A stretch of DNA of 64,000 bases from Paenibacillus nasutitermitis (GTDB lineage Bacteria > Bacillota > Bacilli > Paenibacillales > Paenibacillaceae). Made by a program: the position numbers and the translations under genes. Under the pieces are notes generated by a model that did no database searches, was not told where the DNA came from, and saw only the letters and a list, made by a program, of their open reading frames with translations. The stretch lies in the NCBI RefSeq assembly GCF_014641075.1, contig NZ_BMHP01000004.1, positions 619,858 through 683,857 on the forward strand, in the 5' to 3' direction. Below, piece after piece: positions 52,977 to 62,261 of the stretch (position 1 is the stretch's first letter; the number at the start of each line of letters is the position of its first letter).

Positions 52977-54092
52977 ATGTTTAAAAAAGTAACGATTCAA
53001 GCTGACGAGCGTGGTTTGCTATTTCATAAAGGAAGTTATGTGAAAAAGCTGATGCCTGGGACCTATCACTTTTTATTGTGGTCAAAAACCACCGTTGTGG
53101 TGTTGAATATCGCTAAACCGTTTAATGTGGATGGAAAAGATTTAAAGTTGTTCCTTCATAATGAAGATCTCGTGAGTGAGCTCGATATCGTACGAGTGCA
53201 AGATCACGAGTACGTTCTGCACGACGAGGACGGACAATTTGTCCAATTACTTAAGCCTGGTGTCTACGCCTTTTGGAACATACTTAAAAAACATACCTTC
53301 ATGCATACAGATATCAGACAACCTGAATTGCCTGTCGAGGTAAACCGTTCAATCATACCAAAGCTTACAGCCAATGTGCTGTCCTACGAAATCGCGAGTT
53401 ACGAATCCGGATTCTTGTTTTATGATCACGTTTTACAACGAGAGCTTTCTCCTGGCAAGTACTACTTCTGGAAAGGTCCAGTCTCGACTACGGTAAAGAC
53501 GATTGATTTAAGACAACAACAAATGGATCTCATCGGCCAAGAAATGATGACAGAAGACAAAGTTACGCTGCGCTTGAACTTTGTTTGTCAATACAAGATC
53601 GTAAAGCCATTACGTGCTTTGGAAATGAAATCGTTTGACGAGCAAATTCATATCCAGCTCCAGCTTACGCTTCGAGAATATGTTGGAGCTCTTAAATTGG
53701 ACGATCTATTGAAACGAAAAGAGGACGTGGCGACGTTCGTACTCTCCCGTTTGCGTGAGAAGGGGGAAGAGTTCGGCGTGCATTTCCTGAGTGCGGGGGT
53801 AAAGGATGTCGTTTTGCCGGGGGAAATGAGAGATATCTTGAACACCGTTCTGCTTGCGGAGAAGAGAGCACAGGCGAATCTAATCACTCGTCGTGAAGAA
53901 ACGGCCTCGACCCGAAGTCTGCTTAATACCGCAAAGCTGATGGACGAGAATCAGACGTTGTTCCGTCTGAAAGAGCTGGAATTCCTCGAGAAAATATGCG
54001 AGAAAATCGGCTCCATCTCTCTAACGGGCGGCGGGGATCTGTTGGAGCGGTTGAACTCTTTGCTTGGCGAAAGAAAAGCAGAAAGCAAATAA
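52977..54092 (+). CDS. slipin (SPFH/band 7) of the RtcB operon
   Basis: 371 residues from ATG 52977 (AGGGGGG nine bases upstream). A beta-rich N-terminal part (KKVTIQADERGLLFHKGSYVKKLMPGTYHFLLW..) resembles the N-terminal repeats of slipins found beside RtcB. The SPFH domain follows (about 145-290, with DLRQQQMDLIGQEMMTEDKVTLRLNFVCQYKI). A C-terminal helical region (AEKRAQANLITRREETASTRSLLNTAKLM) would oligomerise. No membrane hairpin is evident. In RNA repair operons slipin is thought to scaffold the RtcB machinery; this is from family knowledge. Confidence 0.85.
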   Translation: MFKKVTIQADERGLLFHKGSYVKKLMPGTYHFLLWSKTTVVVLNIAKPFNVDGKDLKLFLHNEDLVSELDIVRVQDHEYVLHDEDGQFVQLLKPGVYAFWNILKKHTFMHTDIRQPELPVEVNRSIIPKLTANVLSYEIASYESGFLFYDHVLQRELSPGKYYFWKGPVSTTVKTIDLRQQQMDLIGQEMMTEDKVTLRLNFVCQYKIVKPLRALEMKSFDEQIHIQLQLTLREYVGALKLDDLLKRKEDVATFVLSRLREKGEEFGVHFLSAGVKDVVLPGEMRDILNTVLLAEKRAQANLITRREETASTRSLLNTAKLMDENQTLFRLKELEFLEKICEKIGSISLTGGGDLLERLNSLLGERKAESK

Positions 54093-54167
54093 CAAACACC
54101 AAATTTGCTTTTCATTAACCAAAACGACGACCAAGACCCAAATATTCGCCCCCAAGGAGGGATTCAT

Positions 54168-54992
54168 ATGAGCGGCAGTTACCATAAACAGATTTTGACT
54201 GATCTTGAGCGCATCGAGCACGAAGAAAACGTTCGGATCTTGTACGCTTGCGAATCGGGCAGCCGTGCATGGGGTTTCCCGTCTAAGGATAGCGACTACG
54301 ATGTCAGATTTCTCTATGTCAGGCCGGAAGATTGGTATTTATCGATCTTTGAGAAGCGGGATGTGATCGAGCGTCCGATCAACGACATGCTGGACATCAA
54401 TGGCTGGGATCTGCGAAAAGCCTTGAACTTGTTCCGTAAATCGAATCCACCATTGCTCGAGTGGCTTCAGTCCCCTATTGTATATAGGGAGAACCATGCG
54501 ATAGCAGAGCAAATTCGCCGTATTTCTCCACTCACGTTTTCGCCAAAGTCATGTATGTATCACTATTTGCACATGGCAAAGGGGAACTACCGGGATTATC
54601 TGCATGGTGAGCTGGTGAAAATCAAAAAATACTTCTATGTTCTCCGTCCGATTTTGGCATGTGAGTGGATCGAGAAGCACAATACGATGCCACCTATAGA
54701 ATTTGATCGGCTGGTCGATGCCGCTCTGCCGAGGGGAAGCGAGCTCAAGGTGGTTATTGACGGTTTGCTTGTCCGTAAAAGAGCAGGCGATGAAATGGAT
54801 TACGAACCGAGGATCAATTCGATCAACGAGTTTTTGGAGCAAAGGATCGAGTATTACGAACAGAAAGCATCGGGTATGCAATCGTCCGGTGGGGATCAGG
54901 ATCAGAGGCTTGATGATTTGTTCCGATCCGTGCTGAAGGAAGTTTGGGAAAAAGGTGATGAAAACGAATCTGAAATGCATTCAATTATGTAG
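54168..54992 (+). CDS. nucleotidyltransferase (pol-beta superfamily, YcgL-like) of the RtcB operon
   Basis: 274 residues from ATG 54168 (AAGGAGGG six bases upstream). The nucleotidyltransferase signature is CESGSRAWGFPSKDSDYDVRFLYVR, with the two metal-binding Asp in DSDYD. A helical C-terminal domain follows (INEFLEQRIEYYEQKASG). YcgL-type enzymes are recurrent partners of RtcB and slipin, probably adding nucleotides to or priming RNA ends. Spaced 75 bases after slipin and 15 before rtcB. Confidence 0.85.
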   Translation: MSGSYHKQILTDLERIEHEENVRILYACESGSRAWGFPSKDSDYDVRFLYVRPEDWYLSIFEKRDVIERPINDMLDINGWDLRKALNLFRKSNPPLLEWLQSPIVYRENHAIAEQIRRISPLTFSPKSCMYHYLHMAKGNYRDYLHGELVKIKKYFYVLRPILACEWIEKHNTMPPIEFDRLVDAALPRGSELKVVIDGLLVRKRAGDEMDYEPRINSINEFLEQRIEYYEQKASGMQSSGGDQDQRLDDLFRSVLKEVWEKGDENESEMHSIM

Positions 54993-55007
54993 GAGTGGAA
55001 TAGTCTT

Positions 55008-56234
55008 ATGGCTTATCAAAATATAGACGGCGTGCGTGTCTGGGGCAATCCCGACAATGGGGCGCTTGCTCAAGCGAAGACGTGCGCAGAAACCGGCAAT
55101 GTGATTCAAACCCTGCTCATGGCGGATCATCATAAAGGGTACAGTCAGCCGATTGGCGGGGTTGTAATCTATGACGGGCAAATCTCCCCTTCCGGCGTTG
55201 GCTATGACATTGCATGCGGAAATAAAGCAGTGAGAACCAGCTTGTTTGCTAAGGATATAAAGCCCGGATTGGCGAATATAATGGATGAGATTGCCCGCAG
55301 AATCTCCTTCGGAGTAGGTCGTGTCAATAAAGAAAAGGTCGATCATGACCTTTTCAATGATCCGGATTGGGCCGTTTACAGGGCGGTAGGTACGCAGGAG
55401 CACGACAAGCTGAAGTCATTGGCGCAGAGTCAGCTCGGTACAGTCGGCAGCGGCAACCACTTCGTAGACTTATTTGAAGAAGCGGGAACCGGCCGTTTGT
55501 GGATCGCGAATCATTTTGGGAGCCGAGGTTTCGGGCATAAAACGGCAAGCGGCTTTATCAACCTAGCTGCGGGCAGAGAGTTTCTCGCGAACGCCCCCGG
55601 AGAGAAGATGGATCAGCCACCTGTACTGCTTGATCTGAGCAGTGAGCTTGGCGATATGTACTACAGAGCAATGAAGCTGGCCGGACGTTATGCCTATGCC
55701 GGAAGGGATTATGTGATCCGGCAAGTGTTAGCCATTCTGGGAGCGGAAGCGGACCTTGAAGTGCATAACCACCATAACTATGCTTGGAAGGAGACGCACA
55801 ACGGAAAAGAAGTCGTTGTTGTCCGTAAAGGGGCGACCCCGTCCGCACCCGGTCAGGTTGGTTTTATCGGCGGTAGCATGGGGGATATATCCGTTATCGT
55901 AAAAGGGAAGGACAGCATAGAGAACCGTGATGCTTACTACAGCACCGTTCATGGAGCGGGACGAATCATGAGCCGGACTCAAGCGGCGGGGAAAATGAAT
56001 TGGAAAACCCGCACCCGGAGCGGCGGTCAGATCAGCACAGAACAAATGATGGAGGCTGTTCGGGATTTTGGTGTGGAACTGCGCGGCGCAGGCACGGACG
56101 AGAGTCCTTTTGCTTACCGGAAGCTTCAAGAAGTGCTAGATGCACATGCAGAAACGATTGAGGTTATGCATGTGTTGAAACCAATTGGTGTCTGCATGGC
56201 TGGTGCGGATGAGTTTGATCCTTACAAGGATTGA
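55008..56234 (+). CDS. rtcB: RtcB-family RNA ligase
   Basis: 408 residues, within the normal range. Conserved features: MADHHKGYSQPIGGV, GVGYDIACGNKA (metal ligands Asp67 and Cys70), GTVGSGNHFVDLF, EVHNHHNYAW and VHGAGRIMSRTQA, with the GMP-accepting His315. Also GAGTDESPFAYRKLQEVLDAH. RtcB joins 2',3'-cyclic phosphate or 3'-phosphate ends to 5'-OH ends using GTP and Mn, repairing cleaved tRNA or rRNA. Start 15 bases after the nucleotidyltransferase gene, preceded by AGGAGTGG. The operon lacks rtcA in this window. Confidence 0.92.
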   Translation: MAYQNIDGVRVWGNPDNGALAQAKTCAETGNVIQTLLMADHHKGYSQPIGGVVIYDGQISPSGVGYDIACGNKAVRTSLFAKDIKPGLANIMDEIARRISFGVGRVNKEKVDHDLFNDPDWAVYRAVGTQEHDKLKSLAQSQLGTVGSGNHFVDLFEEAGTGRLWIANHFGSRGFGHKTASGFINLAAGREFLANAPGEKMDQPPVLLDLSSELGDMYYRAMKLAGRYAYAGRDYVIRQVLAILGAEADLEVHNHHNYAWKETHNGKEVVVVRKGATPSAPGQVGFIGGSMGDISVIVKGKDSIENRDAYYSTVHGAGRIMSRTQAAGKMNWKTRTRSGGQISTEQMMEAVRDFGVELRGAGTDESPFAYRKLQEVLDAHAETIEVMHVLKPIGVCMAGADEFDPYKD

Positions 56235-56384
56235 TGGATTTCAAACAGATTTTCAAGTTGAGTTGAGGTGATATATATGGTGTTTGTTCAAGTTAGTAGT
56301 TTCATCACGCCCGGCCTGTAAGGGATGATGTAAATTCCCTTGGCTCCTTTGCAGGCTGGGCCTTTTCCCAAGGGGTGTGATGGA

Positions 56385-56651
56385 ATGAAAAACAAATCTA
56401 GAAATCGGACACGTGCGTATTATCGGCATCATCGAAGAAGGGTGATCCAGCGTAAAAGCAAGCTTGCCAAGGAGTTCGGATGGCATGTGAAGTTTGCTGG
56501 GAGGTTTGCTAAGGGTAAGATCCATTGTTCTTGTTTCTATTGCAGGAAAAAGACGTGGGAAATGGGATTGCCTAAGTCTGACCTCGTTAAGCTAGATCGT
56601 GCTGGTGACTTTGATGATTGTTGTAAGATGCTCAACTACAGTACCCGGTAA
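56385..56651 (+). CDS. small basic Cys-containing protein of the RtcB operon
   Basis: 88 residues from ATG 56385 (AAGGGGTG seven bases upstream). The N-terminal half is very basic (NRTRAYYRHHRRRVIQRKSKLAK). The middle has GKIHCSCFYCRKKT with Cys48, Cys50 and Cys53, a likely metal-binding knuckle together with the later CC pair. Similar short proteins with a HCSCxxC motif recur beside rtcB in Gram-positive bacteria and phages, as I recall. It probably binds RNA or the ribosome (inference). The last gene before the terminator at 56699. Confidence 0.75.
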   Translation: MKNKSRNRTRAYYRHHRRRVIQRKSKLAKEFGWHVKFAGRFAKGKIHCSCFYCRKKTWEMGLPKSDLVKLDRAGDFDDCCKMLNYSTR

Positions 56652-56698
56652 GTTTTCCGACAGAAGGTCCAGGAATAGAGTGAAGATTATAATAAGCT

Positions 56699-56726
56699 GA
56701 AGGACTACAACTTGCGTAGTCCTTCT
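56699..56726. terminator. terminator between the RtcB operon and the convergent Gfo/Idh gene
   Basis: AAGGACTA (56699-56706) and TAGTCCTT (56716-56723) form a perfect 8-bp stem followed by CTAA; on the other strand the stem runs into TTCAGCTT. It serves convergent transcripts. Confidence 0.55.
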
Positions 56727-56767
56727 AACCCTATCGGGAAAAAATTAACATGTACCCTTCTGCTCAA

Positions 56768-57898
56768 TCAAAATAAAGGAACGGTTACCGGCGCTCCGTT
56801 ATTCATAGCGGATTCATGCGCACAGATACCGGCTGCAGTAATGTTACCTCCAAGCACCTCATCTATCCATGGTTTACGGTTTTCAAGGATACTTGAAATA
56901 AATTCGTGCACCAGATGAGGATGCGAGCCGTGATGGCCTGCACGCGCCCCCTTTTTAAGAGATTCCTGCGGATTAGTCGGGTCATAATTGCCGCCAACAG
57001 TAAAGCGTTGAATTTCTTTAGGAAGCAGCTGATGATAGTTAGGCATTTCTACGATTTCGACTTTCATGCTTCGTCCGCGTCTGCCGTCAACTGCGGGAAT
57101 TGCCGTTGTAATATAGGGATTGTCGCTATCCGCAAACCCCCATTCAAAACTCTTGTCGCTTCCGTAAACAAACATGCCTTCTTGATATTCCCGTGCGGTT
57201 TCAAAAAGCGAACGGGTTGCTTCTCCTTTCAAACCGTTTTCAAATTCAAAATGCGCGCTTTCCATCGAAAAGGGGTTGCCGTACTGCTTCGTTAACCATT
57301 CTTCCATCGTTCCGGCGCCCAGACAGCTAACTCTATTAATTCTTGAACCGGAGAGTGCTACCATGGGTCCTATTGCGTGAGTACCGTAATACATGGGGGG
57401 AAGACCCATCCAATAATCAGGCCAGTTCGCCATATCCTGATAATGGGAACCGCGCAGGAACTGAATTCTGCCAAGCTTACCGCTTGCAATCATTTGTTTA
57501 ACATAGAAGAATTGATAGGTATAGAGAGTAGTTTCCATCATCATGTAATTCTTGCTCGACCTGCGTTTTGCTTCTGTTATACGACGAATTCCATCAAGAG
57601 AAATAGCCATCGGTACGGTACAAGCGCAATGCTTACCGCTTTCCAATACCTGAACGGTTTGTTCTTCATGCAGAGGAATCGGTGTTACGAGGTGAACGGC
57701 ATCTACCGAATCGTCATAGAGGATTTCATCAAAACGATCATAAATTTTATCGATTCCATAATGGTTTGCAGCATTCCGCAACATCTCTTTGTTTGTATCA
57801 TAGATCCCGATCGTTCCAATGTTGGGATGGTCTTTATATATCTCAGCGAAAGCACCGCCAAAGCCCAGACCCACCAATACAATATTTATTTTTTTCAT
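56768..57898 (-). CDS. Gfo/Idh/MocA-family oxidoreductase
   Basis: 376 residues, start after GGGAGGT. Rossmann start INIVLVGLGFGGAFAEIY. The usual EKP tripeptide is replaced by 'CTVPMAIS', so the catalytic Lys is missing and the redox role is uncertain. A YYGTHAIGPMVAL segment holds the possible active-site His. The gene is divergent from an AraC regulator gene that probably controls it in response to a sugar. Confidence 0.83.
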   Translation of the reverse strand: MKKINIVLVGLGFGGAFAEIYKDHPNIGTIGIYDTNKEMLRNAANHYGIDKIYDRFDEILYDDSVDAVHLVTPIPLHEEQTVQVLESGKHCACTVPMAISLDGIRRITEAKRRSSKNYMMMETTLYTYQFFYVKQMIASGKLGRIQFLRGSHYQDMANWPDYWMGLPPMYYGTHAIGPMVALSGSRINRVSCLGAGTMEEWLTKQYGNPFSMESAHFEFENGLKGEATRSLFETAREYQEGMFVYGSDKSFEWGFADSDNPYITTAIPAVDGRRGRSMKVEIVEMPNYHQLLPKEIQRFTVGGNYDPTNPQESLKKGARAGHHGSHPHLVHEFISSILENRKPWIDEVLGGNITAAGICAHESAMNNGAPVTVPLF

Positions 57899-58019
57899 TT
57901 TATTACCTCCCGTACGATTTATATAAATTGTAGCATTTTATTACACAAAGCCCATTGATAAACAGGTATGGAGCATGTATAAAATGTACGTATACTAGAA
58001 TCTTGGGCGGTGGTCACGA

Positions 58020-58838
58020 TTGAAACAAATCTATCGCATCGATGCGGACAGAATGATTAGCAGCTCCAATCACAATGTTTATATTAATGAAACCTTACAT
58101 CCGAATCGAATTATGAAGGAACATGATTTTGTATATATTGAAGAGGGATATTGGGAGATTTATCAAAATGGAGAATGTTATAAACTATATCCGAACGACA
58201 TCATCTTACTTCATGCAGGAGAGCATCATTATGGATTAACGCCTTGCAGCCCAAATACGAAGACCATGTATGTGCATGTAAATTGTGATGATCACGATCA
58301 TACTGGAGATGGTGAAGAATCAAACAGGCATGTCGCATTGGATACGGTAATACACAGTCAGGATAGCTCAAAAATAAAAGAAATTTTCCAGCAAATTATT
58401 TATACGCAATTATCAATCTCTACCTATAAGGATGTAAAATTGTCCACCTTATTTAACTTATTGCTGTTGGAATTGTATGAACATCCTGCTTTCACAAAAG
58501 ATAAACCAAATATTGCAGAACAAATCGTTCAGTTCGTTCAGCAAAACCCTCATCGTTTTTTTAAAACGAAAGAGTTATCCGAAGAATTTTATATGAATGA
58601 ACGTACCTTAATGAAACAGTTCAAAAATCAATACGGAAAAAGTATCTATCATTATCAGCTTGATATGAAAATGGAAGCTGTCCGCATTTTTATCTTGAAT
58701 CATCCCAATGTCAAGCTGCATGAAGTCGCGTTAAATTTTGGATTTTATGACGAGTTTCATTTAAGTAAGACATTTAAAAAGATATTTAATATTTCTCCAA
58801 ATCAATACAGATTACAAGTGATAAATAATAAAAAGTAA
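58020..58838 (+). CDS. AraC-family regulator with cupin sensor domain
   Basis: 272 residues. TTG 58020 is used as start, with GGTGG seven bases upstream; the next ATG has no site. An N-terminal cupin-like sensor (MKEHDFVYIEEGYWEIYQNGECYKLYPNDIILLHAGEHHYG) is followed by a double helix-turn-helix (FYMNERTLMKQFKNQYGKS, EVALNFGFYDEFHLSKTFKKIFNISPNQYR). Divergent from the Gfo/Idh gene with a ~120-bp gap. AT-richer than the upstream half of the window. Confidence 0.85.
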   Translation: MKQIYRIDADRMISSSNHNVYINETLHPNRIMKEHDFVYIEEGYWEIYQNGECYKLYPNDIILLHAGEHHYGLTPCSPNTKTMYVHVNCDDHDHTGDGEESNRHVALDTVIHSQDSSKIKEIFQQIIYTQLSISTYKDVKLSTLFNLLLLELYEHPAFTKDKPNIAEQIVQFVQQNPHRFFKTKELSEEFYMNERTLMKQFKNQYGKSIYHYQLDMKMEAVRIFILNHPNVKLHEVALNFGFYDEFHLSKTFKKIFNISPNQYRLQVINNKK

Positions 58839-58949
58839 GACAACAGGAATCGGCTGTTGATATAACATAGGTTTCTTTGAAGCCATGATCGGGAGGGGCC
58901 TGATAAGTGGGGAATTAATCGGAATTTCTATACTTGCTAACACAAGGAT

Positions 58950-59265
58950 TATGCGGGGGAAACGATTCTTTCGTTCAATGAAGTGATGAACCGTTTTGCA
59001 GGCAGGATCAGACTATTGATTGAGATCAAGAATCAGGAGCTGTATCCGGGGGATTGAGAATAAGCTGCGGCGGAATGAAGTCATGGCGAACGGCAGAGGA
59101 CTGAAGGCGAATGAAGGGATTATGGTGCAGTCCTTCGACTTTGAGTCCATGCGGCGCATACATGATCTGCTGCCGCGCATGGCCTGGGCGATCAAGAAGG
59201 GGAGGTATATGAAGAGGATGAAGAGGCTTGGGGTGGATGGGGTGTTGGGGATTATGTGGGGTTGG
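58950..59265 (+). pseudogene. decayed copy of the membrane-anchored glycerophosphodiesterase gene
   Basis: Homologous to the middle and end of the gene at 21090-21944. It begins at the 'AEETIHSFDEVMNRFAGR' region and continues through 'GRGLKANEGIMVQSFDFESM' (72 of 78 bases identical between 59099-59176 and 21617-21694). It ends with the RMKRLGVDGVLG tail. Small deletions and a large one after the HDLL region disrupt the frame, and there is no 5' part. Confidence 0.8.
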
Positions 59266-59529
59266 GTAGGGATTGAAAGTTTGGATTCTGCAACGTGATT
59301 TTAGGTATCCAGGGTATAGACAAGAAATATTAATTTGTAATCCTCTTGTTCCCGCATACGGTTCACGTAGAATCGGTGGCTTTGCAGGTGAGGAATGGTA
59401 CAGAGAGTTGAAAATGCAGTAGTGGAGCGGGTTTGTGGAGTAGTACAGTTGAGATGGAATTATGAAACAGATGCTTGGAAATAATAGAGTTGACTGATTG
59501 TTGACGAAAAAGATAGATTAGTTAAGGGG

Positions 59530-59566
59530 GCGCCTGATTCTAGAATCGGGCGTCTTCAATTTTTTG
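59530..59566 (+). terminator. intrinsic terminator without an identified upstream gene
   Basis: CGCCTGATTC-TA-GAATCGGGCG is a ten-base inverted repeat with one mismatch, followed by TCTTCAATTTTTT. It may be left from a lost gene or end a small RNA. Confidence 0.65.
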
Positions 59567-59825
59567 GGATAGGGGGTTGACGCCCCTCTTCTCCATACTG
59601 GAATTTAAAGGCGGAATGTGTATTATCAAATGCTTCTAGGTATTCACAAAACAGAATTTTAAGCATTTTTAAATGAAAGGGAAGACCTCTTGGGTTCTTC
59701 TATTGGAAAATAATTCTTGACGTAATCGTTAACTACGTTTATCTTGTGTGTTAACAGAGTTAACGAAAATTAAAGGTGTGAATTTAATTAACAATCATTC
59801 GAGTGCTCTGTGAGGAGAACGTAAA

Positions 59826-59924
59826 ATGTATAACGACGATTTGATTGGTGTGTATGAGATTGCAAATTTGGGATTAGTTAACTTCACATTAAAAATGCTT
59901 CAAGATACAGGTGGGCACCTATAA
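59826..59924 (+). CDS. possible 32-residue small protein or gene relic
   Basis: ATG 59826 follows GAGGAGAAC at good spacing and opens 32 codons, MYNDDLIGVYEIANLGLVNF onward, ending TGGHL. The sequence has protein-like composition but no family I know. It may be the N-terminus of a lost immunity-type gene. Confidence 0.3.
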   Translation: MYNDDLIGVYEIANLGLVNFTLKMLQDTGGHL

Positions 59925-60071
59925 GATATTAATATTAAGTCTAAACTCTATGAAAGCGGATAAAATTACCTGGAATGGATGGATGCGAGGAGATAGAAAA
60001 CAATATAAGCTCGTTCTCTCTATTTTTTAGAATTTACCTATAACACAATTAACATGAAAGATGTGATCGTG

Positions 60072-60884
60072 ATGAGAGATATAGTGTATCATTACTGCAG
60101 TGTAGACACTTTTTTTAGCATAATACATAATTCAACATTAAGATTGTCTGATATAAATAAGGTTAATGATTACAGTGAAAGAAAGTGGATTCTAGAAAAG
60201 ATTTTTACGGAATTAAAAAAGACATCTGTACAAAATGAAAATTCAAACATCTTTTTTGAAAAGTTATGGGACGCTTTAGTATCTTATGAATCCGATACAT
60301 TTATTGCATGTTTTTCTGAGGAAGCAGATTTGTTAAGTCAATGGAGAGGATATGCTCAAGATGGTACTGGTCTATCTATTGGGTATTCAAAAAAAGTGCT
60401 TAGTACATTAGAAGTTGAGCATTTCACAGCTTTTAAAAAAGTTGCTTATGGAAAGTTAGAACAAAGTACATACATAAAACCAATCGTATCCAACCTTGAT
60501 AATACCCCTATGTTTTATGGTATTTCTAATCTTTATCAAAATGAGAGATTCAATATCCCATTTTATAAGAATCCAGCATTTAGGGAAGAAAAAGAATGGC
60601 GACTAGTATATTGCCAGTCACCTAATGGATTTCTAAATTACAATACTATTGGTGAGCCAAGAATAAAAGCGAATTTCTCAAAAATAAAAATACGGAGTGA
60701 TGGTAGACGTTTAATTCCATTCATGGAACTTGACTTCTCAAAGATAAAAAAAGATCTTATTAAAAGTATTATAATTGGTCCCAAATCCTTAATAAAACCG
60801 GATGATATACGATTGTTTTTATATTCAGAAGGATATGATTCAAAGAATGTTAAAATACATACCTCAGCTTGTTCTTACGTGTAA
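60072..60884 (+). CDS. DUF2971-domain protein
   Basis: About 270 residues from ATG 60072 (MRDIVYHYCSVDTFFSII, the usual way these proteins begin); an ATG at 60054 is an alternative, neither has a strong ribosome binding site. Conserved features: LRLSDINKVNDYSERKW, FIACFSEEADLLSQWRGYAQDGTGLSIGYS and FREEKEWRLVY. DUF2971 has ADP-ribosyltransferase-like reminiscence but its activity is unknown to me. AT-rich, isolated, and surrounded by relics, so probably horizontally acquired. A strong terminator follows. Confidence 0.8.
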   Translation: MRDIVYHYCSVDTFFSIIHNSTLRLSDINKVNDYSERKWILEKIFTELKKTSVQNENSNIFFEKLWDALVSYESDTFIACFSEEADLLSQWRGYAQDGTGLSIGYSKKVLSTLEVEHFTAFKKVAYGKLEQSTYIKPIVSNLDNTPMFYGISNLYQNERFNIPFYKNPAFREEKEWRLVYCQSPNGFLNYNTIGEPRIKANFSKIKIRSDGRRLIPFMELDFSKIKKDLIKSIIIGPKSLIKPDDIRLFLYSEGYDSKNVKIHTSACSYV

Positions 60885-61038
60885 TAGATAAATATTAACA
60901 TCATTGAATAATAAATATTTGAAGGACCTAGTCCGCTGGACCCGCTAATGATTGAGACGAAAAGCCGCGGTGTTTTTCCGTATTTGACAATGTCGATGTT
61001 GTCTTAGTGACGGTTGGTAACTATACTCCCATATAAAA

Positions 61039-61077
61039 GCTCAAGTGCCGGGCTTCCCTGACCGGCGCTTGAGCTTA
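61039..61077. terminator. strong bidirectional terminator
   Basis: AAGCTCAAGTGCCGG and CCGGCGCTTGAGCTT form a 15-bp stem (one G-U), followed by ATTTTCTTC. It ends the DUF2971 transcript and overlaps the stop of the minus-strand gene. Confidence 0.8.
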
Positions 61078-61362
61078 TTTTCTTCTATAGAACTTTTCCC
61101 AATCGTTAATAACTTCTGCCCGAGTCAATAATTGGTCCCTTAGACATCGGGATGTTTCCCATTCTTGTATCGCTTGTTGCTTTGTTTTATAAAAGCGGTA
61201 GTCGCAAATATTCGAGGAACAGAACAACTTTCGGTACCACTTGCCGTTTTGAACGTCACCCGTGAAGCGGCGAACGGCCTTGCTTGCCTGCCGTTTGCTC
61301 CAGCGGGTACCGGGTGTACGGTGGTCTGTCCATACGGGTGATTTTTTCACACTATTACTCAT
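61075..61362 (-). CDS. small basic hypothetical protein
   Basis: About 95 residues from ATG 61362 (AAGGAGGG lies 13 bases upstream, longer than ideal; an upstream TTG/ATG at 61455 would add 31 poorly supported residues). Basic, with TRWSKRQASKAVRRF and NGKWYRKLFCSSNICDYRFYKTKQQAIQEWE. Short proteins with a 'YRKLFCS..ICDYRF' pattern occur sporadically in Bacillota and phages as far as I recall; no function is known. Confidence 0.55.
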   Translation of the reverse strand: MSNSVKKSPVWTDHRTPGTRWSKRQASKAVRRFTGDVQNGKWYRKLFCSSNICDYRFYKTKQQAIQEWETSRCLRDQLLTRAEVINDWEKFYRRK

Positions 61363-61593
61363 TTGGCTCTCTAAGCCCTCCTTGTGGGAAGCTAGAGGCC
61401 GTCTAATTTCTTCATATTTCACCTCATTTAAATTTGTTAGTTTCTGTATATACAAACGCTGTCGATAAAATTATGTTTCTTAGTGGTTTAAAATTAAAGA
61501 GGCAATTGTGCTTGCATAATTATTTTCCCCCACCAAGCAGCCACCAAGATATGGTACGATTTGGTTAGCCTTAAATTTGTATGGAGGACATCG

Positions 61594-62260
61594 TATGAAG
61601 ATCCTATTTTGTTCTGACCCCTTGGATAGCAAGATTATTGATCAAGAATATGAACAGGAATACAAATTGTGCCCGAAATCTAGGGATGGATGTCCATATG
61701 ATTTCACTGGAGTCCGTTTTGGATGGATCCAAGGCAGTTAAGCGGATTCCAACATTTGAAACCCCGGAGAGGTTCATCTATAGGGGGTGGATGCTAAAGC
61801 CGAATGATTACGAAAAGTTATATTACGCACTGCAGCAGAAAAATGCCGTCCTGATCAATTCTCCTACGGAATATAGAAATGGCCACTATTTTTTATTCTT
61901 ATGACCCATTAAAAAAGCAACCCCACAGAGTATTTGGCTCGGAATTGAAGAGCTTTCAAATGGTTACGACGTTCTGTTTGAGAAGATGCGCATTTTCAAA
62001 AACAAACCGGTTATGTTTAAAAATTACGTAAAGTCTAGAAAGCATGGATGGGAAGAAGCTTACAATATTCCCGATGCTTCCGACCAGTAAAGAGCCCAAA
62101 CGGTTCTTCGAAACTTCATTGATCGCCAAGGCTCGGAGCTTAATGGCGGTATAGTGATTCGTGAGTTTATTCAACTCAGCTCGCCAATCATCCTAAAAGC
62201 GGTATGCCTTTAACGAATGAGTACCGGTTGTTTTTCCTACATCACAAGCTGCGATTTTCT
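61594..62260 (+). pseudogene. ATP-grasp-domain protein gene, multiply frameshifted
   Basis: ATG 61594 follows GGAGGA. The frames together read MKILFCSDPLDSKIIDQEYEQEY, NLGMDVHMISLE, FIYRGWMLKPNDYEKLYYALQ, INSPTEYRNGHYF, then SIWLGIEELSNGYDVLFEKMRIFKNKPVMFKNYVKSRKHGWEEAY. They continue IPDASDQ, a stop, FIDRQGSELNGGIVIREF and MPLTNEYRLFFLHHKL. This is the order of a known ATP-grasp family with the 'YRGWMLKPxxY' and 'VKSRKHxWxEA' motifs. At least three shifts and a TAA kill it. An IS3-type transposase relic begins directly at its 3' end. Confidence 0.7.
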
Positions 62261-62261
62261 G

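Larger units (their letters stand above)
59320..60071. other. ~750-bp AT-rich gap with a terminator and a tiny frame
   Basis: A strong hairpin with arms CGCCTGATTC / GAATCGGGCG (59531-59552) and a following T-run (59561-59565) lies here without an obvious gene before it. A short frame sits at 59826-59924. Nothing else is supported. Confidence 0.4.
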
